This document shows, piece by piece, positions 24,880-33,573 of a stretch of 64,000 nt of DNA. A program made the position numbers and the translations under genes. The notes beneath the pieces were generated by a model, which did not search any database, was not told where the DNA came from, and saw only the letters and a program-made list of their open reading frames with translations. Position 1 is the stretch's first letter; each line of letters starts with the position of its first letter. Source of the stretch: Oscillospiraceae bacterium (GTDB lineage Bacteria; Bacillota; Clostridia; Oscillospirales; SIG627); assembly GCA_034925865.1 (NCBI GenBank), contig JAYFRN010000020.1:1-64000 (forward strand), written 5' to 3'.

Positions 24880-26874
24880 TTATTCTATTACGGCATATAT
24901 ACCGCTGCCGGATAAATCGGCTTTAATACGGTAGCCGCCGGGTATCGGTTCAACGAATATATCCTTTTCAGCTCCTGGGAATTCGGGGGACTTGATTTTC
25001 TTTTCCTTAAGTTCGGGAAGATTGCCGTAAATTTCAAATTCGTATTCATGATCCGTTACAACGTTTTCTATTTTATCCAGAACCTTTGTCCCGAAGGTTG
25101 ATATCCATTTATGCGGAATGCCGACGATTCCGGTATTCATTATATGAATTATCAGGCGTCCGTCTTCTGTCTTCGCACGGAAAACTCTGCGTTTATCTCC
25201 TGCTATTATATTTACGAGCGGTTTTATGATACCTTTTTTTATAAGCTCCGGCAATTCCGAGCTGCCTGGAACAAACACAAGCCCTTTATATCCGGCTTTT
25301 TTGAGCTCGTCCGAGAACGATTTTTCGCGTGCAAAGCCCTTTTCATCTTTTATGCCGAATTCTCCGGCGATGATCATTATGCCGCCATTTTGAAGGTATG
25401 CTTTTACGGCGGCAAACTGAGCTTCTGAAACGCATGCGCACGATTCCACAACTATCGGAGTGGTCTCCGATAAAAGCGCCTCTGCGCTTGCCAGCTCACG
25501 GAATCTGACAAAGCGGTATCCAATATCGGCAAGGACGAATTCCTGAGCCCATCCGTTGACAAGCGACCACGCGTCCGCGCCTGAGGACGTATGATATCCG
25601 TTTTCACGGTTATATCTGCTGTTTACCAGACGCACGTTGACGATGTCTTCGCTGTTGAACGGATCAACGGGGCTATGGCTTGATTCCCATGTGTATATCG
25701 GCTTCATAAGCTCTTCCAGCTTGGGTAGATCCTCCGGCTCGTCGTCCAGGCGGCCCGGCATCGTGCTTGCCCAGTTTCCGGCGCCCCAGAAACGCGCGAG
25801 AGCCCATCCGAGATATGCGCCGTCCTCAAAAGTCGTATAACTGAGTGCGATTGCAGGCGCGTTGCCCATTTTTTTGGCGATATCGCGCTGCTGCATAGCT
25901 TCCGCATCTTTTGCGACCCAGTTTGTAGACGAGCAGGTAAGCCCGCAATTTTCCAGCATTACGATATCGAGCGAGTCGGCGTTTTTTTCCAGATCCAGCG
26001 CAAGCGGGTTGAGATACATCGGCCCCGTTGCGGAGCAGCAGGTGAAGAGCGGCTTTGGAGAAACGACGCTTCTTACCATTTTTATATGGTCAAGCACGGA
26101 ATCTGTTCTCATGCGCAGATAATCGCGGAAAGCGGGATTTTCATAATTTCCCCAAGAATTGGGATGACCGGATATATCGCCCCAGAAGGATTTATCGGAC
26201 AGAGGAGGAATTTCAAGTCCGTATTCACGGCGGAATCTTTCACGGCAGTATTCACAGCCGCATACGGCAAGGCTTCCGTACTCACACATGTCGTCTACTT
26301 CGATGGCATCGAAATCCACCTCTGCGACGAGTCTTTCGAGATATTTTTTATGCATATCGAGAAATCCGGGATTGTTGTGACAAAAAAGCTCTGTCTGATA
26401 GCTCGGTGTATATCCGCGGCTGCCGTCTCTGAGATCGACTTCGCATATATCGCGGAACATATGACCTTCATAACAGGCGTATTCGGCCGCTTTGAAATCC
26501 TTATGAAGGAGCACATGGTGACGGTGAGAGCGGTGAAGCTTTTCAAATTCTGCCTGATCCCTGGGACGCTCAATTAGATTACAGGAATAATGATCGATGA
26601 ATTTTATTCCGTATTTATGAAGCTCCGCGCATACTTCATTCATGTAGCCGTGATAATTCTGAAAATAATCTGAAAAATCAAAACGCATATGGAGTCCGTA
26701 ATTGATTACGGAGTCGATTCCAGCATCGTGAAATGCCTTTGCGCGTTTTTTGATTTTGTTTTTTACTGTAATGTCCGGCCAGGTCAGATCCGCCGGCTCG
26801 TTCCACCAGCTTGCCATGCGGCGAGGATATACTTTTGCTGAATATGGCGGTCTTGCGATTGCTTTTTCGTCCAT
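24880..26874 (-). CDS. putative glycoside hydrolase, TIM barrel (GH42-like clan)
   Basis: A 664-aa soluble protein. The first ~380 residues look like a (beta/alpha)8 barrel of a family of putative glycosidases: DAGIDSVINYGLHMRFDF, ELHKYGIKFIDHYSCN, VDFDAIEVDDMCEYGSLAVC, LFTCCSATGP and SLDIVMLENCGL, with acidic residues at strand ends. Residues ~400-560 resemble the trimerisation/amidotransferase-like domain of GH42 enzymes (AAVKAYLQNGGIMIIAGEFG). The C-terminal ~100 residues are a beta domain. No signal peptide is present, so it acts in the cytoplasm, and its substrate cannot be told. AGGAG lies six to ten bases before the ATG. It follows the transglutaminase gene by ten bases, so the two are co-transcribed. 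Confidence 0.7.
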   Translation of the reverse strand: MDEKAIARPPYSAKVYPRRMASWWNEPADLTWPDITVKNKIKKRAKAFHDAGIDSVINYGLHMRFDFSDYFQNYHGYMNEVCAELHKYGIKFIDHYSCNLIERPRDQAEFEKLHRSHRHHVLLHKDFKAAEYACYEGHMFRDICEVDLRDGSRGYTPSYQTELFCHNNPGFLDMHKKYLERLVAEVDFDAIEVDDMCEYGSLAVCGCEYCRERFRREYGLEIPPLSDKSFWGDISGHPNSWGNYENPAFRDYLRMRTDSVLDHIKMVRSVVSPKPLFTCCSATGPMYLNPLALDLEKNADSLDIVMLENCGLTCSSTNWVAKDAEAMQQRDIAKKMGNAPAIALSYTTFEDGAYLGWALARFWGAGNWASTMPGRLDDEPEDLPKLEELMKPIYTWESSHSPVDPFNSEDIVNVRLVNSRYNRENGYHTSSGADAWSLVNGWAQEFVLADIGYRFVRFRELASAEALLSETTPIVVESCACVSEAQFAAVKAYLQNGGIMIIAGEFGIKDEKGFAREKSFSDELKKAGYKGLVFVPGSSELPELIKKGIIKPLVNIIAGDKRRVFRAKTEDGRLIIHIMNTGIVGIPHKWISTFGTKVLDKIENVVTDHEYEFEIYGNLPELKEKKIKSPEFPGAEKDIFVEPIPGGYRIKADLSGSGIYAVIE

Positions 26875-26884
26875 ATGATATCTC

Positions 26885-29686
26885 CTAAATCAAACATAAT
26901 ATATATCTGTACCAAAGTCTTTTGGAAAGCCTCATTGCTTTGTAAAGATCTCCGGACATTTTCTGTATGAATTTGCGTGCGGCTGCTTTTTCTTCTCTTG
27001 TGTTGCCATTTTCGGAAAACTCGCCTTTTTGCAGGATCTGCATAACGGGAACAAGCTCTCCGGATTTCACGCATCCTTTCATTGCATTGCTTGCGCAATC
27101 GGAAAGCGCTGCTATGCTGCCGCACTTCTGGGCTTCGACACCAAAAGCGGAAAACAGCTTCAACATATAGCTTTGCATGGCATAGGTTCCGCTTTTTCCC
27201 GCAACACGGAAACGGCCGTATCTGATTTTTCGCCTGTAAAAGCTCTGAAATACTATCAGCAGTGGAACGGCTGCGGCCAGGATAACGGCGATAACTAATA
27301 CCGTTCTCCATGAATCAGCGTTCGTGTTTCCGGGATTCACGTATATTATGCCTGTGTCAGTTCCGGTAATTGAGGCCTCTGTTTGGGGCTCGGTATATGC
27401 TTCTTCATATGTATCGGGGGCGTCTGTTTCAACCGGTTCATCCGGGCGGGGATTGATGAGGCCGTCGTATTCGGCTGAATAAAGCTCGCGATCATACCCT
27501 GCTGTCGCTTCGATTACCAGCCATCCGGCTCCGTCAATATACACCTCTGTCCATGCGTGCGCGGAATCGTCGCGGACGTTGTATTCATAAGCCGTTTCGG
27601 AGGCGCTTTTTTCAGCAAGCTCGGGCGAGACATAAAAGCCCTCGACATATCGTGACGGAATGCCGCCGAATCTTAATAGCAAGGTCATCGCGGTGGCAAA
27701 GTGGGTACAGTATCCCATCTTCGTATCGAATAAAAAGCCTTCTATATAATCTCCGCCGTCCGCGTCCGATTTAGGCGGGGTTCGCGTATATTTATAATTT
27801 GTTCTCAGATATTGAGCTATGGCAAACGCTTTTTCAATATCGGTGTCAGCGTTTTTTGTTATTTTGTGATATAGCTCCATGATCCTTTGCGACGAGCTGA
27901 TTTTTCTCGGAAGAGAAGTATACTGTGAACGAACATAGCTTGCGTATTTTTGTTGAATCGCGCTGTCTTCGGACATTCTTTCGAGCTTTTTGGTAAGCTC
28001 CGCTTCAGCAATTTGTATATTTGATGTCTTTAGGCGAAGGATTGAAAAGAGTGTGGCGATATCCGGATCGTCAGATCCGGAAATAATCAGCCTGGCTGTC
28101 TCGGCGGCTCCGAACTTTTTAATTATATCGGCGCATTTTTTATATTTAATCAGCGAATTCTGAAAATTAACGAGAAAACCGCTGTTGGTATATATAGGCA
28201 AAAGCGCGGAAAACGAATATTGTGCGTCAGAATTCGTGTTATTATCCCGGGTAAACGTAAAAAGTGAATCGCTGATCTGTTGAATGAGAATTTCAGATGG
28301 AGAAGAAAACGATTCATCGGATAAATACGAGGGCAAAAGCGCAAGATTGCTGCTTCTGTCCTTCAAGACAATTCTACCCTTTTGTCCTACGAAGCCAAAA
28401 TTCATCGTGTTTACTGTTTTCAATATATCTTTGTCCGAATATGTGCTCCATGAGAATTGCATAAAGCTGCTGAATATAGAATCGGAAATAAAATCCGCTC
28501 CGAAGCTCTGGCGAAATCTTATCCCTTCTAAAGTCGTTGCGTCATTCCATACTCCGCCGCTGTAATTTTTTCCTATCCATCCGCGCAGATACCACGAGGC
28601 CTTACCTGATGAATAAAGCGTCAGCTCCTGTTCTCCGGTGAACATAACCGGACTGTCGGAAACGGTTCCTCCGCTGATTCCTCCTCCAAGCTCCGGCATG
28701 GCTAAGCTTCCGTCGCGGCCGATAAGGCTGTATATGTATGATCTTGCGATTTTCATTTCGTCATTTATAAAAGCTATCTCCGGCATGGTATCCAGCCTTT
28801 CGGGCTTAATCAATCCAAACATAACAGAAGTACAAATAGAAAGCGCGATTATACCGGAAAAGCCCTGGCGCGCGCGAAGATAAAAGATGCGTTCTGTATT
28901 CCCACGTAATTCTGTATCTGCATTTTTATTGTTGTGTTTAAAACAAATATGATCGGCTCCCGTCGTCATCGAATTTTCGTACAGCATCATAACATAAACG
29001 GAAGTAATCGTGCATAACAGAAAAGCGAATGACTTTGAAGACGGGAAAAAGCCGACAAAGAATGAAAAAATAAGATAAACCGAGCATATGCCGGTAAAAA
29101 ACCATATTCTCATGCGCTTTCCCATCATGGCAAAGCCGATGATTACAGTAAATACGGTTTGTAATATGACCGTTATGCGAGTGGAAAAGTCAGAAAACAA
29201 GGTTATGTTTTCCGTAAATCCCGAAAGAAAAATTCCAGAATTGATCTGCGGTATAAAAGTATATCCCCGGCGTACAAGGATATCCGAAGCATACGCCGCG
29301 AAAATACGCAGGTCATCGACGGGTGAAGCTTCTGTAAATACGCCTGCAAATAATACGGTCACAAGGAGCGCCGGAATGAATAGAAGTCGGAAAAGCTTTC
29401 TGTCAGACAGCATTGCCGCGGAATACACGGCTCCTGTAACAACAGCGCAAAGTATGACGGGAAACACACTCGGGATAAGAGCAAAGCCGTCTGTAAAACA
29501 AAACGAAAAAGATATCGCAAGAGCGATATAACAGAGGCTTTTTGAGATATACCCGAAAATATTGGACAGCGTATTTGCCTTTACTTCGTCATATTGGACA
29601 AATCCGGCGCCGTTGCTGACCTCAGAAAGCGAAAATTTTCCGCCGCAGCCGGGAGCGTATTTCATTTCTGGTTTATTCATTTTCAA
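26885..29686 (-). CDS. TgpA-like membrane transglutaminase
   Basis: A 933-aa membrane protein. About seven N-terminal membrane helices (~45-235, DUF3488/TgpA-like) lead to a long extracytoplasmic part and a transglutaminase-like cysteine peptidase domain: GYCTHFATAMTLLLRFGG with Cys660, then GIPSRYVEGFYVSP, and HAWTEVY with His710. The third position lies in WLVIEATAGYD, where relatives have D-P-T. A Thr/Glu-rich linker, another membrane helix at ~795 and a DUF4129-like cytoplasmic tail follow. Such proteins are often near MoxR ATPases, which are absent here. A TTG start fits AGGAC spacing; an ATG lies two codons in. Target proteins are unknown. Confidence 0.88.
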   Translation of the reverse strand: MKMNKPEMKYAPGCGGKFSLSEVSNGAGFVQYDEVKANTLSNIFGYISKSLCYIALAISFSFCFTDGFALIPSVFPVILCAVVTGAVYSAAMLSDRKLFRLLFIPALLVTVLFAGVFTEASPVDDLRIFAAYASDILVRRGYTFIPQINSGIFLSGFTENITLFSDFSTRITVILQTVFTVIIGFAMMGKRMRIWFFTGICSVYLIFSFFVGFFPSSKSFAFLLCTITSVYVMMLYENSMTTGADHICFKHNNKNADTELRGNTERIFYLRARQGFSGIIALSICTSVMFGLIKPERLDTMPEIAFINDEMKIARSYIYSLIGRDGSLAMPELGGGISGGTVSDSPVMFTGEQELTLYSSGKASWYLRGWIGKNYSGGVWNDATTLEGIRFRQSFGADFISDSIFSSFMQFSWSTYSDKDILKTVNTMNFGFVGQKGRIVLKDRSSNLALLPSYLSDESFSSPSEILIQQISDSLFTFTRDNNTNSDAQYSFSALLPIYTNSGFLVNFQNSLIKYKKCADIIKKFGAAETARLIISGSDDPDIATLFSILRLKTSNIQIAEAELTKKLERMSEDSAIQQKYASYVRSQYTSLPRKISSSQRIMELYHKITKNADTDIEKAFAIAQYLRTNYKYTRTPPKSDADGGDYIEGFLFDTKMGYCTHFATAMTLLLRFGGIPSRYVEGFYVSPELAEKSASETAYEYNVRDDSAHAWTEVYIDGAGWLVIEATAGYDRELYSAEYDGLINPRPDEPVETDAPDTYEEAYTEPQTEASITGTDTGIIYVNPGNTNADSWRTVLVIAVILAAAVPLLIVFQSFYRRKIRYGRFRVAGKSGTYAMQSYMLKLFSAFGVEAQKCGSIAALSDCASNAMKGCVKSGELVPVMQILQKGEFSENGNTREEKAAARKFIQKMSGDLYKAMRLSKRLWYRYILCLI

Positions 29687-29842
29687 ATATGTCCTGCCGC
29701 TTTCCTTTCTCTTATCTTACGCGTATAAAAACATTACTGTTCCGCCTGCGTTAACGAAGGATCATTTTTAAAGGAGATTGATATTATCTTACAAAAGAAA
29801 TATTAACTTGTCAAATAAATAATAATCGATGATCATTCAATT

Positions 29843-30226
29843 TCATTGGCCGTCGTTTTCGGGAAAGCCAAGGGTAAAAAGTTCTTCATTGCGTGAATCA
29901 AGCCCGTTTATGTGATTATATCCGAAGACTGCCTCAAGTCCGGTCGCCGTGCGGTATGTATAAAGCGAGGCGCTTCTCGGAACGGAATTGCTTTTTGCAT
30001 TTTTACCGTATTTGAATATCTGTGCCTCGTCCTCGGTGAATTTGTCATTAAGTCGCCGGGCGGCTTCCGCCTGCTTAACGGCGGTGACAAAGGATAAAGA
30101 TCGCTCGTTGCATTTTTGCGGTGTCATTCCCGGAATTGAAATAAGGTATTTTCTCACAATAAGCTCCATTGCCGCGTCGCCGAGATACGCGAGCAATAAA
30201 ATATCCGGCAGTTCAGCTGCGTTCAT
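29843..30226 (-). CDS. mrnC: Mini-ribonuclease III
   Basis: Mini-III is an RNase III catalytic domain without the double-stranded RNA binding domain. It matures the ends of 23S rRNA in Gram-positive bacteria. The 127-aa protein has LLAYLGDAAMELIVRKY with the acidic catalytic motif, and FKYGKNAKSNSVPRS and TGLEAVFGYNHI, all typical. Its start overlaps the end of the phosphohexomutase gene by 14 bases. It is the last gene of the cdaA-cdaR-FAD protein-mutase unit. Confidence 0.95.
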   Translation of the reverse strand: MNAAELPDILLLAYLGDAAMELIVRKYLISIPGMTPQKCNERSLSFVTAVKQAEAARRLNDKFTEDEAQIFKYGKNAKSNSVPRSASLYTYRTATGLEAVFGYNHINGLDSRNEELFTLGFPENDGQ

Positions 30227-31976
30227 GGCACAATTCCGTTAAGTCTGTTTTAAGAGCTTCGAGATAAACGGCGCATTCGGCCGCGTTAGTGCCGTTTATA
30301 AAGAAATAAAGCTTTATCTTTGGCTCGGTTCCGGATGGACGGACGACTACTCTGTCGCCCCTGTCTGTTTCAAAAGCGAGCATATTTTCGCTTTTTAACT
30401 TAATTTGGGAAACGCTTCCCGATGCAATGTCTGTTTTCAATCTCTTTTGATAATCCGATATGGTTTTTATTTTAACACCTCCGAGTATGAAGGGCGGAGA
30501 ATTGCGCAGAGCGTTCATAATTTCTGAAACAGCGGCGCGGAAATCCGGAGATTTTATCGGTATGTCGACCAGCATTTCGGTCATATAACCGTATTTTTTG
30601 TATATGGCCTCAAGTGCGCCGCAGAGCGTCATACCCTTCGATTTGTAATAAACGGCTGCCTCTGCGATTAAAAGCGACGCGGCCTGTGCGTCCTTATCGC
30701 GTGCGTATGGCGCGGAAAGATAACCGTGGCTTTCTTCAAAGCCGAAAATAAATGTTTTTTCTCCTGTCTGTTCGTACAATGCGGCTTTTTCACCGATGTA
30801 CTTAAAGCCGGTATATACATCCTCGCATTCGATGCCGTTTGCGCGGCATATCACATCTGCCAGTCCTGTAGAAACGACTGATTTGACTACGCAAGCGTCA
30901 GAGGGCAGCTTTCCTGTGCGGAGGCGGGCGGTGATGATGTATTCAAGCAGCAAAAGACCGATTTGATTACCCGTAAACGTACGGAATCCGTCTTTGCCTT
31001 TAGCTGAAACGCCCATTCTGTCTCCATCCGGGTCTGTGGCTATGACAATGTCGGCATTCGCTTTTTCCGCGACGCTGATTCCTTCAATAAAGGCTTCCGG
31101 ATATTGAGGATTCGGCTTTTCCACCGTAGGGAAATTTCCGTCCGGTTTGTTTTGGCTTTCAACCTCCAAGACGCTTGTAAATCCGGCTGCATGTAGAATG
31201 CGAGGGACGAGAAGATATCCTGAGCCATGAAGCGGCGTATAAACTATCCCGATGCCCCTGTCCGCGCCGGCGGGAAGAAGAGAACATTTTAAAACAGCGC
31301 GGCAATATGCCTCGTCGGTCTCTTCACCGATCAGAGTGATCATTCCGCTTTTTATCCCGTCTTCGAGAGTGACGCGCGGCATAGAGCCGAGAAAATCAAA
31401 ATTCCGGCATCCGTCGGCAATGCCTGCCGCGCATTCGGGTGAGCATTGTGCACCGTTTTCTCCGAAAACCTTATATCCGTTATATTCCTTTGTGTTATGA
31501 GAGGCGGTGACATTAATTCCTGCGGCGCATTTATGATAAAGTATTGCAAACGAAAGCTCCGGGGTCGGGCGCAGCGAATCGAAGAGGAACACCTTTATGC
31601 CTTCCTCACACAGGACTCGCGCTGCAATTCCGGAAAACATTTCCGAGTTGTTCCTGCTGTCATAAGCGATCACAACTCCGCCCTTGGTTTCCGACGATTT
31701 CAGGTATGCCGCGAGCGAACGCGACACGACAGCTACCGTGTATTTATTCATGCGCGTTGTGCCGCTTTGCATAATACCGCGGATTCCCGCAGTGCCGAAT
31801 TCGGGAAGCAGCGCGAATCTGGCCGTAAGCGCGTCACGGTTTTCAATAAGCCGGTTCAGTTCGTCCTTTTCCACGCCGGTCATTTCGGCGCGTCGCAGCC
31901 ATTCTGCTGCGTTATTTTTTGCCGTTTCATAAAGCGCGGTCTTATTGGTTGAAAGTGTATTTTCGTAAAGGATCAT
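30213..31976 (-). CDS. pgcA: phosphoglucomutase/phosphomannomutase (PgcA type)
   Basis: A 587-aa alpha-D-phosphohexomutase interconverting hexose 1- and 6-phosphates. The phosphoserine loop is TASHNTKEYNGYK, the metal loop is ATDPDGDRMG, the sugar-binding loop is GFEESHGYL, and the phosphate-binding loop is RPSGTEPKIKLYF. The length matches B. subtilis PgcA and not GlmM (~450 aa), although glmM is the usual gene behind cdaA-cdaR. The ATG used lies one base after the stop codon of the FAD protein gene. An in-frame ATG seven codons earlier exists but lies inside that gene. Confidence 0.93.
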   Translation of the reverse strand: MILYENTLSTNKTALYETAKNNAAEWLRRAEMTGVEKDELNRLIENRDALTARFALLPEFGTAGIRGIMQSGTTRMNKYTVAVVSRSLAAYLKSSETKGGVVIAYDSRNNSEMFSGIAARVLCEEGIKVFLFDSLRPTPELSFAILYHKCAAGINVTASHNTKEYNGYKVFGENGAQCSPECAAGIADGCRNFDFLGSMPRVTLEDGIKSGMITLIGEETDEAYCRAVLKCSLLPAGADRGIGIVYTPLHGSGYLLVPRILHAAGFTSVLEVESQNKPDGNFPTVEKPNPQYPEAFIEGISVAEKANADIVIATDPDGDRMGVSAKGKDGFRTFTGNQIGLLLLEYIITARLRTGKLPSDACVVKSVVSTGLADVICRANGIECEDVYTGFKYIGEKAALYEQTGEKTFIFGFEESHGYLSAPYARDKDAQAASLLIAEAAVYYKSKGMTLCGALEAIYKKYGYMTEMLVDIPIKSPDFRAAVSEIMNALRNSPPFILGGVKIKTISDYQKRLKTDIASGSVSQIKLKSENMLAFETDRGDRVVVRPSGTEPKIKLYFFINGTNAAECAVYLEALKTDLTELCHERS

Positions 31977-31977
31977 G

Positions 31978-33573
31978 TTATTTACTCTTCTCATCAATAT
32001 ATTTTTCGGCTGCGCGAAGCCCGTCGCATGCGGCGCTCGTTATGCCGCCCGCATATCCCGCGCCTTCTCCGCACGGGTAAATCCCTTTGAAGGACATTCC
32101 CCCCGGACCGACTGCGAAAAACATATCGTCCCTTGATATTCTCACTGGAGACGAAGTCCGGGTTTCTACTCCGGTCAAAGGAGCGTCAGGATTTTTAAAA
32201 AACGAATACCGCGTCCCGAATACCCGAAGCCCAATGCGCAGCGCTTCGGCGAGCGGAGCGGGAAATAAAAGCCCCAGATCGGCGCCGCGTACGCCGAGAG
32301 GATATGTCGGCATAATGCTGCCGAATTCTGTTGAGACTTTCTGATCGAGAAAATCGCCGAGTCTCTGACATGGCGCGGTAAAACCTCCGCCTCCCGCCGA
32401 AAAAGCTCCGCGTTCCATGTTTTCCCGGAACTCCATGGCCGCGAACGGGTTGCCGTTAAAATCTGAGCTTTTTACAGAAACGGCGACAGCGCAGTTTGAA
32501 TTTATGCCATCTCGCGCATATTCGCTCATGCCGTTTGTCACAACGTGCCCGTTTTCGCTTGCCGCCGCCGTGACGGTGCCGCCCGGGCACATACAGAACG
32601 TATAAACGCCCCTGTTATTGATATGATGCGCAAGGTTATATTCGGCCGGTGGGAGATTGATTCCCCCGTCTTCCAGATTTGCTCCACGGTATATACAAGT
32701 GTCCGTTTCGGCGCGCGTGTGTTCAATCCTGAAGCCGACCGAACAATCCTTCGCAGATATTTCCATACCGAGGCTTCCAAGCATTCTTATCGTGCCGTGA
32801 GCGCTGTGTCCGACCGCTATAAAGACGCTGTCGGTAAATATTGAATCAGATCCGGCACACAATTCATATCCGCCCCGGAGAGGGGCGATCGAATCAAGAC
32901 GCGTGCCGAACCGTATCTCACCGCCAAGTGAAATTATTTCATTTCTGATGCTTTTAATAATTAAAGGCAGTTTGTCTGTTCCGAGATGCGGGCGCGCATT
33001 GACAGCGATATCCGGCGGCGCGCCGTGTTTTAAATATGATTGTATGACGAACGCGCATCTCGGATCGTTGATGCGCGTCAGAAGCTTTCCGTCTGAAAAG
33101 GTTCCGGCTCCGCCCTCGCCAAACTGTATGTTTGATTCCTCATCGAGTTCTTTCCCGGAGCAGAACCGTGCGATTTTCTCCGCGCGTTTGTCCGCGTCAT
33201 CTCCGCGTTCAAGCACAATCGGTGCGAAACCCTTCAATGCAAGGAGCAATGCGCAAAACATCCCGCATGGACCGAAGCCCACGACGACCGGTCGGGGAGA
33301 TTTTGACGCACATGATTTTATATTTTCAGGATATCCGTCTGTGACAAATTCCTCGGTATTTTCCTTGAGGGCATCCGGTATTTTTTGAAGCTGCGTTTCG
33401 CAAAGCACAGACAAAACCGAATAAATATCCGGAGCTTTTCTCGCGTCTGTTGACCTGCGGTAGACTGTGAATTTATCTTTTATACCGAATTTCTTCAGAT
33501 ATTCCGTTATTCGTTCTTCTTCGTTTATTCCAACGCGGAGTGGAATACGTATATTCTTGATAAGGATCGTTAT
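31978..33573 (-). CDS. FAD-dependent dehydrogenase (COG2509 type), probable AUA start
   Basis: An NAD(P)/FAD-dependent oxidoreductase of about 531 aa. FAD binding is by PVVVGFGPCGMFCALLLA and VLERG; GEGGAGTFSDGKL, FIAVGHSAHGT and GEGAGYAGGITSAACDG are typical of this uncharacterised family. The first usable TTG leaves only 478 aa, cutting off an N-terminal domain that most relatives have. The frame is open upstream and encodes ILIKNIRIPLRVGINEEE, STDARKAPDIYSV and more, which looks genuine. In that frame the only position at proper distance from GGAGGTGA is an ATA, which overlaps the cdaR stop codon as ATAA. The start is therefore inferred to be AUA. It lies between cdaR and pgcA. Confidence 0.85.
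   Translation of the reverse strand: MTILIKNIRIPLRVGINEEERITEYLKKFGIKDKFTVYRRSTDARKAPDIYSVLSVLCETQLQKIPDALKENTEEFVTDGYPENIKSCASKSPRPVVVGFGPCGMFCALLLALKGFAPIVLERGDDADKRAEKIARFCSGKELDEESNIQFGEGGAGTFSDGKLLTRINDPRCAFVIQSYLKHGAPPDIAVNARPHLGTDKLPLIIKSIRNEIISLGGEIRFGTRLDSIAPLRGGYELCAGSDSIFTDSVFIAVGHSAHGTIRMLGSLGMEISAKDCSVGFRIEHTRAETDTCIYRGANLEDGGINLPPAEYNLAHHINNRGVYTFCMCPGGTVTAAASENGHVVTNGMSEYARDGINSNCAVAVSVKSSDFNGNPFAAMEFRENMERGAFSAGGGGFTAPCQRLGDFLDQKVSTEFGSIMPTYPLGVRGADLGLLFPAPLAEALRIGLRVFGTRYSFFKNPDAPLTGVETRTSSPVRISRDDMFFAVGPGGMSFKGIYPCGEGAGYAGGITSAACDGLRAAEKYIDEKSK

Noticed and set aside
27088-27311. Minus-strand frame running across the transglutaminase 3' end
   Set aside because: It is in another frame over the conserved coding sequence of the transglutaminase, Arg/Gln/Ser-rich and without a start signal.
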